This document shows, in pieces, positions 8,257 to 17,589 of a stretch of DNA of 28,811 nucleotides (the stretch's first letter is position 1; each line of letters begins with the position of its first letter). Position numbers and translations under genes: made by a program. The notes below the pieces were generated by a model. That model was not told where the DNA came from. It searched no databases and was given only the letters and a program-made list of their open reading frames with translations. Source of the stretch: JALXDT01 sp964634755. Lineage in GTDB: Bacteria; Acidobacteriota; Aminicenantia; JAMOAD01. The DNA is taken from the NCBI GenBank assembly GCA_964634755.1, contig CAZWJH010000023.1, positions 1 through 28,811 of the forward strand. The letters are read 5' to 3'.

Positions 8257-8274
8257 ATTTACGCTGGTGATTAA

Positions 8275-10098
8275 ATGAAGCAAAAAATTAAAATATTGTT
8301 TTTTCTTTTTTTTTCTATAGGACTAATAATTCTCCTTATCTTCAAACCTCTTAAAAAAAGGGATATGAACATTACAAGATTAAAATGGGAAATAAAAGCA
8401 TCACATCAAAAATTTTCCTACAAAACAAAAGAAAATGAAGAAATAAACATTGAAATATCGGGAGAAAAAATATTTTTAACTAAAAACAAAAAAGCTTTTT
8501 CATTTAATGGAATTATGTTAACAAAAGGAGAAAAACTTACAAAAATAGTAAAAAAGAAAGGAACATATCTTCTATATTTCTTTATTTTTCAGTCAAAACA
8601 AAGGACTAAAAAAGGGAAGCTCGTCTTCAACCACATAAGAAAAGGAAAACAAATAAAAACATTATCAATAAAAGAAATCAATAAATTAATCCCTGTCAAA
8701 TATAAAATAAAATTAAGATATAATGATAAAATAGAAATTGTAAATAATGGAGATTCCTTTTTACTCATTTCTGATTTGATTTTCTACTCAGAAAGAACAA
8801 AAGCACAGTATATTTTCCTCATAGGAGTAGATACATTGAGAAGAGATTCAATAGGAATTTATAACAAAAAGAATGGTGCTACTCCATATATAGATGAATT
8901 TTCAAGGGATTCAGTGGTTTTTGAAAATGCGTTTGCTCCTTCTCCTTGGACACTCCCGTCATTTGCTTCTGTTTTCACAGGAACGAAACCAGATACTCAT
9001 CTATGCAATTATCCGAGAGACAAAATACCAGAAAAAATCCCAACTCTTTTTGAAATTTTAAAAGAAGAATTCATTACAATAGGCTTTACAGGAGACTATT
9101 TTTTATACACAAAAAAAGGTTTTTCCCGAGGTTTTGATCTCTACGAAGAAACACATGACGATGGCATAAAAAGGAACGCCTCAAAAGAACTTTTTGACCA
9201 AACCAAAAGATTTATAAAAACATTGGGACAAGATAAAAGAGTTTTTTTCTTCCTACATACATATCAGATACACAATCCATACTTCCCCGAAATCAATTTA
9301 GCAAAAGAGTACTACAAGAAAAAACATGGTAATAAATACAAATTATTATACTTTAACCCTATAAAATTTATAAAAGGAGGAAAAGAGATCGGAAAAAGTG
9401 TTGGTAATAATAAAAGAGAAGAAATAAAAGCTGTTTACAATGCTGGAGTTTATACCTTTGATTACAGATTTGGAGAATTCATCAGTTTTTTAAAAAAAGA
9501 AGAAATTTATAAGAAATCTTTAATCATACTCTTTTCAGACCATGGCGAGGAATTTGAAGACCACGGATGTTGGAAACACGGACATTCACTTTATAATGAA
9601 CTTATAAAGATCCCTCTTATTATAAAACTACCTAAGAACAAAAAGGCAGGAGAAAGAGTAAAATATAATGTTTCCCTAATTGACATTTATCCTTTTTTAA
9701 TCTCCTATTTTAAGAAAGACATACCAAAAACAGTCGAAGGTGAAAATCTGTTTTTACCCCAAAAAAACAGAATAATAGAATCCTATTTATATCCTTTTGC
9801 TGTAAGAAAAAAAATACCCGGAAAAATCGCATTGATTAAAGATAAATACAAAATCATATATAGCCAACAATTAAATGCTAAACAAAAAGCTTTTTTTGTT
9901 CACCCCCCTCGATATAAGAAACTTGAGTTTTACAATATACTCTCAGATCCGAACGAACAAAAAAACATTTTAAAACATAGCAATAAAACTGTTCAAGAAT
10001 TTTTAAAAATACTAAAGACCAAAAAATTTAAGAAAAGGAAAAAAAGAAATTATGAAGATATAAGAAAGAGACTTAGGACAATAGGTTATCTTGACTAA
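8275..10098 (+). CDS. membrane-anchored alkaline-phosphatase-superfamily hydrolase or transferase (sulfatase fold)
   Basis: A 607-residue protein with an N-terminal membrane anchor (about residues 6-24), a basic beta-rich region to about 175, then a sulfatase/phosphatase fold. Metal-site motifs are present: GVDTLRRD with Asp186, and FSDHGEEFEDH with Asp422 and His423, then KHGHS. The catalytic loop reads PSPWTLPSFAS, so the nucleophile position holds Thr226, not the Cys or Ser that is converted to formylglycine in true sulfatases. Thr nucleophiles are typical of phosphoethanolamine and phosphoglycerol transferases and some phosphodiesterases of this superfamily, so a periplasmic lipid or glycan phospho-transfer or hydrolysis role is more likely than sulfate hydrolysis. 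Substrate unknown. A GGTGA before the ATG is a weak ribosome site. Confidence 0.82.
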   Translation: MKQKIKILFFLFFSIGLIILLIFKPLKKRDMNITRLKWEIKASHQKFSYKTKENEEINIEISGEKIFLTKNKKAFSFNGIMLTKGEKLTKIVKKKGTYLLYFFIFQSKQRTKKGKLVFNHIRKGKQIKTLSIKEINKLIPVKYKIKLRYNDKIEIVNNGDSFLLISDLIFYSERTKAQYIFLIGVDTLRRDSIGIYNKKNGATPYIDEFSRDSVVFENAFAPSPWTLPSFASVFTGTKPDTHLCNYPRDKIPEKIPTLFEILKEEFITIGFTGDYFLYTKKGFSRGFDLYEETHDDGIKRNASKELFDQTKRFIKTLGQDKRVFFFLHTYQIHNPYFPEINLAKEYYKKKHGNKYKLLYFNPIKFIKGGKEIGKSVGNNKREEIKAVYNAGVYTFDYRFGEFISFLKKEEIYKKSLIILFSDHGEEFEDHGCWKHGHSLYNELIKIPLIIKLPKNKKAGERVKYNVSLIDIYPFLISYFKKDIPKTVEGENLFLPQKNRIIESYLYPFAVRKKIPGKIALIKDKYKIIYSQQLNAKQKAFFVHPPRYKKLEFYNILSDPNEQKNILKHSNKTVQEFLKILKTKKFKKRKKRNYEDIRKRLRTIGYLD

Positions 10099-10119
10099 AT
10101 ACAGTAAAAGATGTAAATT
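10091..10119 (+). promoter_or_regulatory. candidate promoter for hslVU
   Basis: TTGACT (10091-10096) overlaps the end of the upstream gene; a 17-base spacer and TAAATT (10114-10119) follow, 21 bases before the hslV ATG. The -35 box is good and the -10 box moderate. Confidence 0.45.
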
Positions 10120-10140
10120 ATAGCCCAAAGGAGAAAACAA

Positions 10141-10686
10141 ATGAAAAACGAAAATAAAGAGTTAAGAAGTACTACAATCCTTGCATTAAAAAAGGATGGA
10201 AAAACAGTAATAGGTGGAGACGGACAGGTTACTCTCGGCAACACAATCATCAAAAGTAATGCACAAAAAGTAAGAAGGCTTTACAAAGAAAAAGTTCTTG
10301 CTGGCTTTGCCGGAGCAACTTCAGACGCTTTCACTCTGTTTTCAAAATTCGAAGCGAAACTCGATGAATACAGAGGAAATCTGAGAAGAGCAGCCGTTGA
10401 GCTTTCGAAAGATTGGAGAATGGACAAATACTTAAGAAGATTGGAAGCTCTTCTTTTGGTAGCAGATAAGGAAACTATTTTCTTAATTTCTGGGACAGGA
10501 GATCTTATAGAGCCTGAAGATAATGTAATTGCAATAGGTTCAGGAGGTCCTTATGCTCTTGCAGCCGCAAGAGCTCTTCTAAGAAATACTAACTTAGACG
10601 CAGAGGAAATAGTTAAAAAATCATTAAAAATTGCATCAGAGATCTGTATTTATACTAATGAGAATGTAATAGTAGAGGTTTTATAA
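10141..10686 (+). CDS. hslV: ATP-dependent protease subunit HslV
   Basis: The proteasome-like peptidase of the HslUV (ClpQY) complex, 181 residues. The sequence follows HslV closely: GGDGQVTLGNTIIKSNAQKV, VRRLYKEKVLAGFAGATSDAFTLF, AAVELSKDWRMDKYLRRLEALL and IAIGSGGPYALAAARALL. The N-terminal nucleophile would be Thr11, within RSTTIL, after a 10-residue leader (MKNENKELRS) that must be removed; many proteobacterial HslV proteins carry only the initiator Met, while Firmicutes forms have a short leader. AAAGGAG at 10127-10133 with a 7-base spacer supports the ATG. The stop overlaps the hslU start (TAATG), so the two are translationally coupled. Confidence 0.98.
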   Translation: MKNENKELRSTTILALKKDGKTVIGGDGQVTLGNTIIKSNAQKVRRLYKEKVLAGFAGATSDAFTLFSKFEAKLDEYRGNLRRAAVELSKDWRMDKYLRRLEALLLVADKETIFLISGTGDLIEPEDNVIAIGSGGPYALAAARALLRNTNLDAEEIVKKSLKIASEICIYTNENVIVEVL

Positions 10687-12068
10687 TGAAAAACGGAAAT
10701 TTAGATGGTTTTTATAAAAGACAGGAGCTAACACCAAAGGAAATTGTTGAGGAGCTTGACAAATATATTGTTGGTCAGGCGGATGCAAAGAAAGCTGTGG
10801 CAATTGCTCTCAGAAATAGATATAGAAGGAAGCTCCTTCCAAAAGAGATAGCAGATGATATTGCACCTAAAAATATTTTAATGATAGGACCCACCGGGGT
10901 TGGCAAAACTGAAATCGCAAGAAGACTTGCTAAACTAACATCTTCTCCTTTCCTAAAAATAGAAGCATCAAAATTCACTGAAGTAGGATATGTGGGAAGG
11001 GATGTTGAAACAATGATAAGAGATTTGACAGAGATTTCCGTTGATATGGTAAAATCCCAAAAGATAAAAGAGATAAAGAAAAAAGCAGAGCAAAAAGCAG
11101 AGGAAAAATTACTTGATATCTTATTGCCCCAACCAAAGTTCATTGCAGAAGAAGGAAATGAAGAATTTGAGAAAAAGGTTGAAAGATGGAAAAAGACGAG
11201 AGAAAAGTGGAGAGAAAAATTAAGAAGCGGAGACCTTGATCAAAGGAAAGTTGAAATAGAAGTAAGTGAAAAAAGCATAAAACCTTTGGAAATATTTTCC
11301 AATACAGGCCTTGAAGAAATCGGAATTTCAATTCAGGGAATCTTCCCGGATATGTTTCCCAAAAAGACAAAGAAGAAAACTATGACTGTTTCGGAGGCTA
11401 AAAAGTATCTTCTTGAAGAAGAAGAAAAAAGTATGATTGACATGGATGAAGTTATAAAAATAGCTCTTGAACTTGTAGAGCAAACCGGGATCATATTTCT
11501 CGATGAAATAGATAAAATAGCAGGAAGAGAAGGAGGAAGAGGACCTGATGTAAGCAGAGAAGGAGTTCAAAGAGACCTTTTACCTCTTATAGAAGGAACA
11601 TCTGTTTATACAAAATATGGAATAGTAAAAACAGACCACATACTCTTCATAGGAGCAGGTGCGTTTCACGTTTCAAAACCCTCTGATCTTATACCTGAAC
11701 TCCAAGGAAGATTCCCGATAAGAGTTGAACTTCATCCATTAGGAGAAGAGGAATTTGTAAGAATTTTAACAGAGCCAAAAAATGCTCTTACCAAACAGTA
11801 TATTGCACTAATGAAAACAGAGGAAGTAGAGGTCGAGTTTAAGGATGAAGCTATTCATGAAATAGCTAAACTTGCTGAAAAGGTTAATCAGGAAACCGAA
11901 AATATAGGAGCAAGAAGACTTCACACAATTATAGAAAAGGTAATGGAAGAGATTTCTTTTAATGCACCGGAACTACGAGGGAAAAAAATTGTGATAGATA
12001 AAAAGTACATAGATGAAAGATTAACCGGAATAGTGGAAGATCAGGACCTTTCAAAATACATACTGTGA
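10686..12068 (+). CDS. hslU: HslU unfoldase ATPase of the HslUV protease
   Basis: A 460-residue AAA+ ATPase of the Clp/HslU group that unfolds substrates and feeds them into HslV. Walker A is GPTGVGKT (68-75), Walker B is IIFLDEIDKI (Asp273, Glu274), and the pore-loop region EVGYVGRDVE is intact near residue 100. The variable intermediate (I) domain, about 120-235, is Lys/Glu-rich and helical. Sensor-2 GARRL and the conserved C-terminal tail DLSKYIL, which docks into HslV, are present. Length is normal. The start shares one base with the hslV stop, and its own stop is embedded in the next gene's GTGA start, so an operon is clear. Confidence 0.98.
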   Translation: MKNGNLDGFYKRQELTPKEIVEELDKYIVGQADAKKAVAIALRNRYRRKLLPKEIADDIAPKNILMIGPTGVGKTEIARRLAKLTSSPFLKIEASKFTEVGYVGRDVETMIRDLTEISVDMVKSQKIKEIKKKAEQKAEEKLLDILLPQPKFIAEEGNEEFEKKVERWKKTREKWREKLRSGDLDQRKVEIEVSEKSIKPLEIFSNTGLEEIGISIQGIFPDMFPKKTKKKTMTVSEAKKYLLEEEEKSMIDMDEVIKIALELVEQTGIIFLDEIDKIAGREGGRGPDVSREGVQRDLLPLIEGTSVYTKYGIVKTDHILFIGAGAFHVSKPSDLIPELQGRFPIRVELHPLGEEEFVRILTEPKNALTKQYIALMKTEEVEVEFKDEAIHEIAKLAEKVNQETENIGARRLHTIIEKVMEEISFNAPELRGKKIVIDKKYIDERLTGIVEDQDLSKYIL

Positions 12069-13054
12069 TAAGAGAAAAAAGATTTTTATTTCTATTTATT
12101 TTTACTCTATTTCTCAGCTTTTGCGGAGAAAGAGGCCCCTTAATAATCAAACCATTGCCCTTTCCTCCGGCTCCTAATAAAGTAAAGTTATCTCAAAGAG
12201 GAAATAAGATACTCATAAAAATCTCATACCCTGATAAACTCGAGAGCGGAGAACCTCTTAATTCTCTTTCTAAAATTGTAATAAAGGGATACATAATGAA
12301 ACAAAAAGAGGAAGAAACAGAGAGTGCTCCTATAAAAAAGACTGTTTTGTATGAAAAAGAAAATGTAAAAATTAAGGATGGAAACTTTTTTGCAGAGTTT
12401 ACTCCTTCTACATGCGGAGAACTTATATTAAAGATTTATTCTTATAATAAAAAGCTTGAATCAAAAAGTAAGGAAATAAAATTTACTATATTAGAATCAA
12501 AGCCATCCCCAAAAATAATCTCAAAAGTAATTACAGATAACAAAATTAATTTTAAATGGGAAAGTGAAGAAGACTTTGAAGGTTTTTATATTTACAAAAA
12601 TGACATAAATAAATTTTACAAAAAACTTGATAGTGAAGCCACAGAATTTAATGATAACTTAAAAACTGAAGAAAAGACAGTATACTATCTTTCGGGAATC
12701 ATAAGAGAAAGTAACCTTGTAGAAACAGCTCTCTCAAAGCCTATAGTCTTTCTTTTTAAAGATAAAACACCTCCTTCTCCTCCAGAAAACATAAGGTACT
12801 TAGTATCACCGGAAGGGCTTCTCATAATTCAGTGGAACAAACCTCAAGATAAAGATATAAAAGGATATTCAATTTTCATGAGCACTAATGGCAAAATATA
12901 CAAAAATATTATTAATAATGAACTTACAAAGGAAAACAAATTTATCTTTAAAAAGAAAATTAAAAAGGTGAGAACTTACTATTTTTACATAATCGCTGTT
13001 GATAAATCAGGCAATAAAAGCAAAAAATCAAAAATCACAAAAATTAGGTTTTAA
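12065..13054 (+). CDS. fibronectin type III-like envelope (lipo)protein
   Basis: A 329-residue exported protein beginning at GTG 12065, which overlaps the hslU stop (GTGA). The N-terminus is a basic stretch and hydrophobic segment ending FLSFC, with Cys20 followed by GERGPLIIKPLPFPPAP. This resembles the GCGxKGPPxPP start of small lipoproteins, but Phe before the Cys is unusual for a lipobox. Two fibronectin type III-like beta domains follow (about 160-225 and 235-328); the second has the typical PPSPPENIRYLVSPEGLLI opening, IIQWNKPQD and YYFYIIAVDKSGNKS. Fibronectin domains usually mediate binding; the ligand is unknown. Coupling to hslU says little about role. Confidence 0.72.
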   Translation: MIREKRFLFLFIFTLFLSFCGERGPLIIKPLPFPPAPNKVKLSQRGNKILIKISYPDKLESGEPLNSLSKIVIKGYIMKQKEEETESAPIKKTVLYEKENVKIKDGNFFAEFTPSTCGELILKIYSYNKKLESKSKEIKFTILESKPSPKIISKVITDNKINFKWESEEDFEGFYIYKNDINKFYKKLDSEATEFNDNLKTEEKTVYYLSGIIRESNLVETALSKPIVFLFKDKTPPSPPENIRYLVSPEGLLIIQWNKPQDKDIKGYSIFMSTNGKIYKNIINNELTKENKFIFKKKIKKVRTYYFYIIAVDKSGNKSKKSKITKIRF

Positions 13055-13055
13055 G

Positions 13056-13541
13056 TTGAAATTTTTTGTCTATTGTAAAGAGTTAAAAAATTGCTTTGAA
13101 ATAAAAGATTTCAAAACAAAAAAGGGAGTAAAAGAAACTCTCCTTTTAAAAGATTGTACTCCTTATATTCCTGCTCATTTTTTAGAAGATATCCCCATTT
13201 ACACATTACACCCTGCTTCCTTAAATCTAAAGGATAAAAAAAGAATAAAGATTAAAATAGGTTTTTTCTGCAAAAAGAAAGAACTTCTTTTTTCTCTTGC
13301 AGTTGAAGAGCATTTTCATATTCTCAATCCTATTATTATAAAAGAGGAAGATTTCTTTGGTAAACCCCACTCGATTACAATTCACAATGATGGGAAAAGA
13401 GTATTAAAACATTCCTTTTATCCAAAAAGAGGAAAACTTGACTTTTATACTCTGATTGATAAAATATTCTTTGAGTTTTTGCAGTTTGATACTATTTTTG
13501 ATAAAAAATTGGTAATAAGTTTTAGAAAGGAGGAAAGATGA
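13056..13541 (+). CDS. conserved-looking hypothetical protein
   Basis: I do not recognise this protein. I place the start at TTG 13056, directly after the upstream stop (161 residues). An ATG at 12999 would give 180 residues but overlap the fibronectin gene by 56 bases, and neither has a good ribosome-binding site. It lacks a signal peptide or membrane helix, carries Cys residues (FVYCKELKNC, DCTPY, FFCKK), and shows alternating strands and the segments YIPAHFLEDIPIYTLHP and GKPHSITIHNDGKRVLKH. Predicted to be cytoplasmic. It overlaps the transaldolase start by four bases, so it is part of the operon. Its purine-rich coding bias matches neighbours, supporting a real gene. Confidence 0.6.
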   Translation: MKFFVYCKELKNCFEIKDFKTKKGVKETLLLKDCTPYIPAHFLEDIPIYTLHPASLNLKDKKRIKIKIGFFCKKKELLFSLAVEEHFHILNPIIIKEEDFFGKPHSITIHNDGKRVLKHSFYPKRGKLDFYTLIDKIFFEFLQFDTIFDKKLVISFRKEER

Positions 13542-14185
13542 AGATTTTTCTTGATACCGCAAAAATTGAGCATATAAAAAAAGGTGTTGAATACGGGATA
13601 GTTGATGGTGTAACTACAAACCCTACTCTTATTGCAAAAGAAGGGTTTAACGATTACAAAGTTGCGTTAAAGGAAATCTGTGATATAGTTAAAGGACCTG
13701 TTTCTGCTGAGGTCGTCTCCCTTGAAAGCAAAGGAATGATCAAAGAAGGTGAAGATTTATCAAAAATAGATGAGAACATAGTTATTAAAATTCCTGCCAC
13801 TTTCGAAGGACTAAAAGCTGTCAAAGAACTAAACAGCATGAATATAAAAACAAATGTAACACTTATCTTTTCCCCTTCGCAAGCTCTACTTGCTGCAAAA
13901 GCTGGAGCAACTTTTGTAAGTCCTTTTGTAGGAAGATTGGATGATATAAGTACAGCAGGAATGGAAATGGTAAGTCAAATTGTAGACATTTTTAATAATT
14001 ATCTTATAGAAACCCAAATAATCGTTGCTTCTGTAAGGCATCCCTTACATTTTGTGGAAGCTGCTTTAATGGGAGCAGACATTGCCACAATTCCTTTCAC
14101 GGTTTTAGAAAAATTGATGAAACACCCACTTACAAATATAGGGATAGAAAGATTTTTAAAAGATTGGGAATCTGTAAAAAAATAG
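13538..14185 (+). CDS. transaldolase, FSA/TalC type
   Basis: A 215-residue protein of the short transaldolase/fructose-6-phosphate aldolase family. It starts MKIFLDTA, followed by DGVTTNPTLIAKEG and VVIKIPAT-type sequence (IVIKIPAT) with the Schiff-base Lys84. NVTLIFSPSQALLAAKAGATFVSPFVGRLDD is present in full form (about residues 105-135). Family members act either as transaldolase in the pentose phosphate pathway or as fructose-6-phosphate aldolase; sequence by eye cannot decide, though the bacterial TalC-like form is commoner. AGGAGG lies just before the ATG, which overlaps the previous stop by four bases. With pgi across the divergent gap, it adds a second sugar-phosphate enzyme to the window. 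Confidence 0.93.
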   Translation: MKIFLDTAKIEHIKKGVEYGIVDGVTTNPTLIAKEGFNDYKVALKEICDIVKGPVSAEVVSLESKGMIKEGEDLSKIDENIVIKIPATFEGLKAVKELNSMNIKTNVTLIFSPSQALLAAKAGATFVSPFVGRLDDISTAGMEMVSQIVDIFNNYLIETQIIVASVRHPLHFVEAALMGADIATIPFTVLEKLMKHPLTNIGIERFLKDWESVKK

Positions 14186-14188
14186 AAT

Positions 14189-17100
14189 ATGAAAAGACTC
14201 ATAAAAATTAGCGCTTTTTTTTTGCCATATTTTTAATAATATTTCTTTCCTTAGTAGGATGGCAAAAAATTTTTTCAAAAAAAGTCAGTAATTATTTAGG
14301 AGAAGTAAAAGACATCAAATATAGTTATATTCCTCTCAAAATAAATTTATTTCATATTAAGAAGAAAGGAGATAATTTTTCTTTCAAAGCTCTTACATCA
14401 GAAATTAAGCTCGAGGATTTTAGATTTTTCCCATTTAAACCTTCTATTTATTTAAACTTAAACAAACCGGAAATAATACTGAATCTTACGAAAACAAAAA
14501 AAATAGAAAGTGAAGGAAAAATAAATTTTCCATCGGCGGATTTCCGGGGAAAGTTTACAGAGGGAAGTTTAAAACTCTTAATGGAAGGGGTTAAAATAGA
14601 AGTAAACAAAATGGATGGAGAATTTAAAAAGATTGAAAAAACAATGATAATGAAATTATCTTCAAAAGAGCTAATATTAACAATAAATGATACCTACAAA
14701 ATATCGGGGTTTGGGGAACTAAGCTTTTCTATAAGCAATAGTGGGAAATTAAATTTTAGAAAGATAAAATTATACTCCGGTAATCTATATTTCACAGGAA
14801 GAGGAAGAATTTACCTGGGGGAAAAAACAAAATATTCATTCACTCTTCTTCCTCAGGGAGAATTAACTCAAATTGAAAAGGATTTTTTATTACCTTTTAT
14901 CTTTGAAGGAATGGGAAATGGAGAAGTAAAAATTTTCAGTGATTCAAAAGGAAAATCAAGAACAATTGTAACAGTTTTTGGGAAAAACGGTAAAATAGGA
15001 AATTTAAAAATAAAAGAAATTTCAGCTAAAATAGATATTTCAAAAAATATAAAATTCAATATAAAAATGAAAGACACCTTCATTGAAGGATCAATCAATA
15101 AAGATATAATGAACTTAAGTTTAAATAAAATGTACTTTAATGATTTTTTAAATTTGTACGAGTATTCTTTACCTTTTGAATCTTTATGTGATGCAAATGT
15201 AAAAATGAATTTTAAAACAAACAGATTAACAGGAAGTGCTTTCTGCAATGACAATTTTTCCGAGAGAAATCCTCTCAAATTAAAAGGGAAAATTATTTTT
15301 TCTTACAATATAAATAAAGAACTTTTATCCGTAAAAGCTGAAAAGATCTTCAGCGAAGAGGACTCCTTTTCCTATAATTCCATTATAAATTTTAAAAGGG
15401 AAAGATATGAAAATTTTAATTTTTCCGGAAATTTTAAAAGTCTAAAAAAGTATTTAAATCCTATTTTCTTCTTTACTGAAATAGATTTTTCTCCTTGGAA
15501 CCCTGAAGCAGATGGAACTGTCATTTTAAAAGGAAAAGGAAGTTTTTTGAATCCTGAACTGGATCTTTCCCTTAATTTCAGAGATTTTCTTTCTCAAGGA
15601 GTTTATATAGGAAAACTTAAAGCAAAACTAAAAACAAAAGATAAAATCACAAAGGGTAATTTTTCATTTTCAGGTATTAAATACTCAGGCTATGGAAACA
15701 TAAAAGCTGATAAAAAGCTATCTGAAATCAATCTCTTCGTAAAAAAGGCAGATATAAAAGGAATCAATAAAATTCTCGAACTCGAGCTTCCTATAGGAGG
15801 GATTGGAGAAGGAAAATTTGAAATCAAACTTTTTGACAAAGAACAATTTGAAGTAAATGGGAATGTTAAAGGAGACTTATTTACTTATGGAGAGATGAGA
15901 TTTAAAAATTTTTCAGCTAAAATTAAAAATATTCAAAATAGCAGTTCAGGAGAATTTTCCTTGAAAAACATTGACGCTACCTACAATGGAGGAAAAGTAA
16001 AAGGTTTTTTTACGCTTAGCTATGTTAACAAAAAATATGATTCTTTCAACATTGATATCTCAGGAAAAAGCATAAAGGTAAGTTCTTACATAAAGAAATT
16101 TTCAGGAGAAACAGATATCCAAATAAAAGGAAAAGGGAAATTCGCTAAAGATCCACTTCTGATATCAGGCAAAATAGATAGGTTTCAAGGGGTATCCCCC
16201 ACAGAAATACCATTAATATTCAATGGTATAATCATTCCTTTTGAAAGCTCCATTCAATTAAATCTAAAAATAAATTCAGAAGATAACAAACTTTCAACAA
16301 AAATAAAGGGGGAAGTTAACCGGGAGAATGAAAAGCTACAATTAGACATGCTTTTAAACACAAAAGATATAAACTACATTCTTCCCTGGAAATATAATGT
16401 GGGAGAATTGAATCTTTCCTTAAATGTTTCAGGGAATTATGAAACTCCTGTTTTCAATGGTTTTATTACAGCAAAGGGAGATACCTTGGTAATTCCAGAT
16501 TATTCCCAAAGTATAAATAATTTTGATATTCTAGCAATCATTAGATCTAACAATATTACAATTTCTAAATTCAAAGGAATTCTTGGTGGAGGTGAAATAT
16601 CCGGAGGAGGCATAATAAAACTTAAAGGGACCGAAATAAAAGACTTAAATATTAATTTTCAGGGAGATTCACTAAAATTAATGCCAATGGAAAGAGTTAA
16701 AGGGATAGCTGATGCAAACATAAACTTGAAAAAAGAGGGAGATAGCATAAAAGTCAATGGAATTATCTCTGTAAACGAAATGGAGTGGCAAAGAGAATTT
16801 GAAGAAGGGATAAGTTTTTCCTCTTCTCCTGAACCGATAGGAGAACAGAATGATTTTATGAAAATATTTAATTTTGATGTAAATTTTGTATCAAAAGGAA
16901 ATTCCTGGGTAAGGAATAGCTTATTTGAAGGGGAGATTAAATACGATTTTCATATAAGAGGAAATTACCTAAATCCAGTTATAATAGGAAACATAAAAAT
17001 CAAAAAAGGTTTTATGTTTTTCTCAGACCAAAAGTTTAATATTATTAAAGGGAATCTTATTTTTGATAATCCTTACTACATAAATCCACGACTGAATATA

Positions 17101-17589
17101 ATCAGTGAAAGTTACATAAAGGATTATAGAGTTAATTTTTCAGTAAAAGGCTATTATGATCATCCGGTTCCTGAACTGACCTCCTCCCCTCCATTGCCAC
17201 CCCAAGAGGTTCTTACATTAATAGCCATGGGAGAATCATACAGAAGGAGCTATTCAAGTGAAATAGCTAATATGCAAAGTTCCTCTACTCTAATTGCCTC
17301 ATCGTTTACCGGAATAATTAACTCCCTTACCCCAAAAAAGTTCAGACCGGATATTATTCGTGTATATCCTTTTATTAATGCTTCATCCTCTGAGCCATCT
17401 CCTCGAATTGCAGTAGGAAATAAAATAGCAAAAAACTTATTCGTAATATACACTTTTGACCTGACAAATCAAAATAACTACATGGTATACGGAGAATATT
17501 CTCTTTCAAGAAATATCTCTCTTATTGCCTACAGGGATGAAAATGGGTATTATAGTTTGGAATTCAGGATAGTTAGAAGGAAAAGATGA
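14189..17589 (+). CDS. tamB: TamB-like translocation and assembly protein (frameshift in a T9 tract)
   Basis: The gene begins at ATG 14189, 3 bases after the transaldolase stop: MKRLIKISAF, then a run of nine T at 14215-14223. As written, this frame stops at 14234. In the next frame the sequence stays open from 14212 to 17589 and continues a natural signal-anchor, FAIFLIIFLSLVGWQKIF, then IKYSYIPLKINLFHI. One additional T (or two fewer) would give a single protein of about 1133 residues. The long beta-rich middle has the repetitive look of AsmA/TamB bridge proteins, and the C-terminus is the TamB (DUF490) domain with PPLPPQEVLTLIAMGES and RIAVGNKIAKNLFVIYTFD. TamB spans the periplasm and works with an Omp85 protein, encoded next with a four-base overlap. 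The in-frame ATG at 14581 alone would lack the membrane anchor. Confidence 0.85.
14215..14223 (+). repeat. T9 homopolymer at the tamB frameshift
   Basis: Nine consecutive T follow GCGC. The start-proximal frame and the long downstream frame differ by one base here. Possible causes are a sequencing or assembly error, transcriptional slippage, or phase variation. A second T9 at 8306-8314, in the anchor of the phosphatase-superfamily gene, is in frame. Confidence 0.85.

Noticed and set aside
7903..8274. Possible replication origin at the divergent strand switch
   Set aside because: No dnaA, dnaN or gidA neighbours and no DnaA-box cluster were found; divergent promoters explain the layout.
8069..8278. 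69-codon plus-strand frame before the phosphatase-superfamily gene
   Set aside because: It has no ribosome-binding site, its composition differs from the purine-rich coding strands here, it overlaps the downstream start, and it resembles no protein I know.
8306..8314. A second T9 tract as another frameshift
   Set aside because: The frame continues correctly through it and encodes the membrane anchor of the phosphatase-superfamily protein.
8275..10098. True formylglycine sulfatase
   Set aside because: The modified Cys or Ser is replaced by Thr226 and the Cys/Ser-x-Pro-x-Arg motif is absent.
10775..11570. Open minus-strand frames opposite hslU
   Set aside because: They lie opposite a fully conserved gene, read as reverse-complement translations of it, and have no signals of their own.
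14581..14583. ATG 14581 as the true tamB start
   Set aside because: The same frame is open back to 14212 and encodes the expected anchor and early domain; starting at 14581 would remove the membrane anchor, and no ribosome site precedes it.
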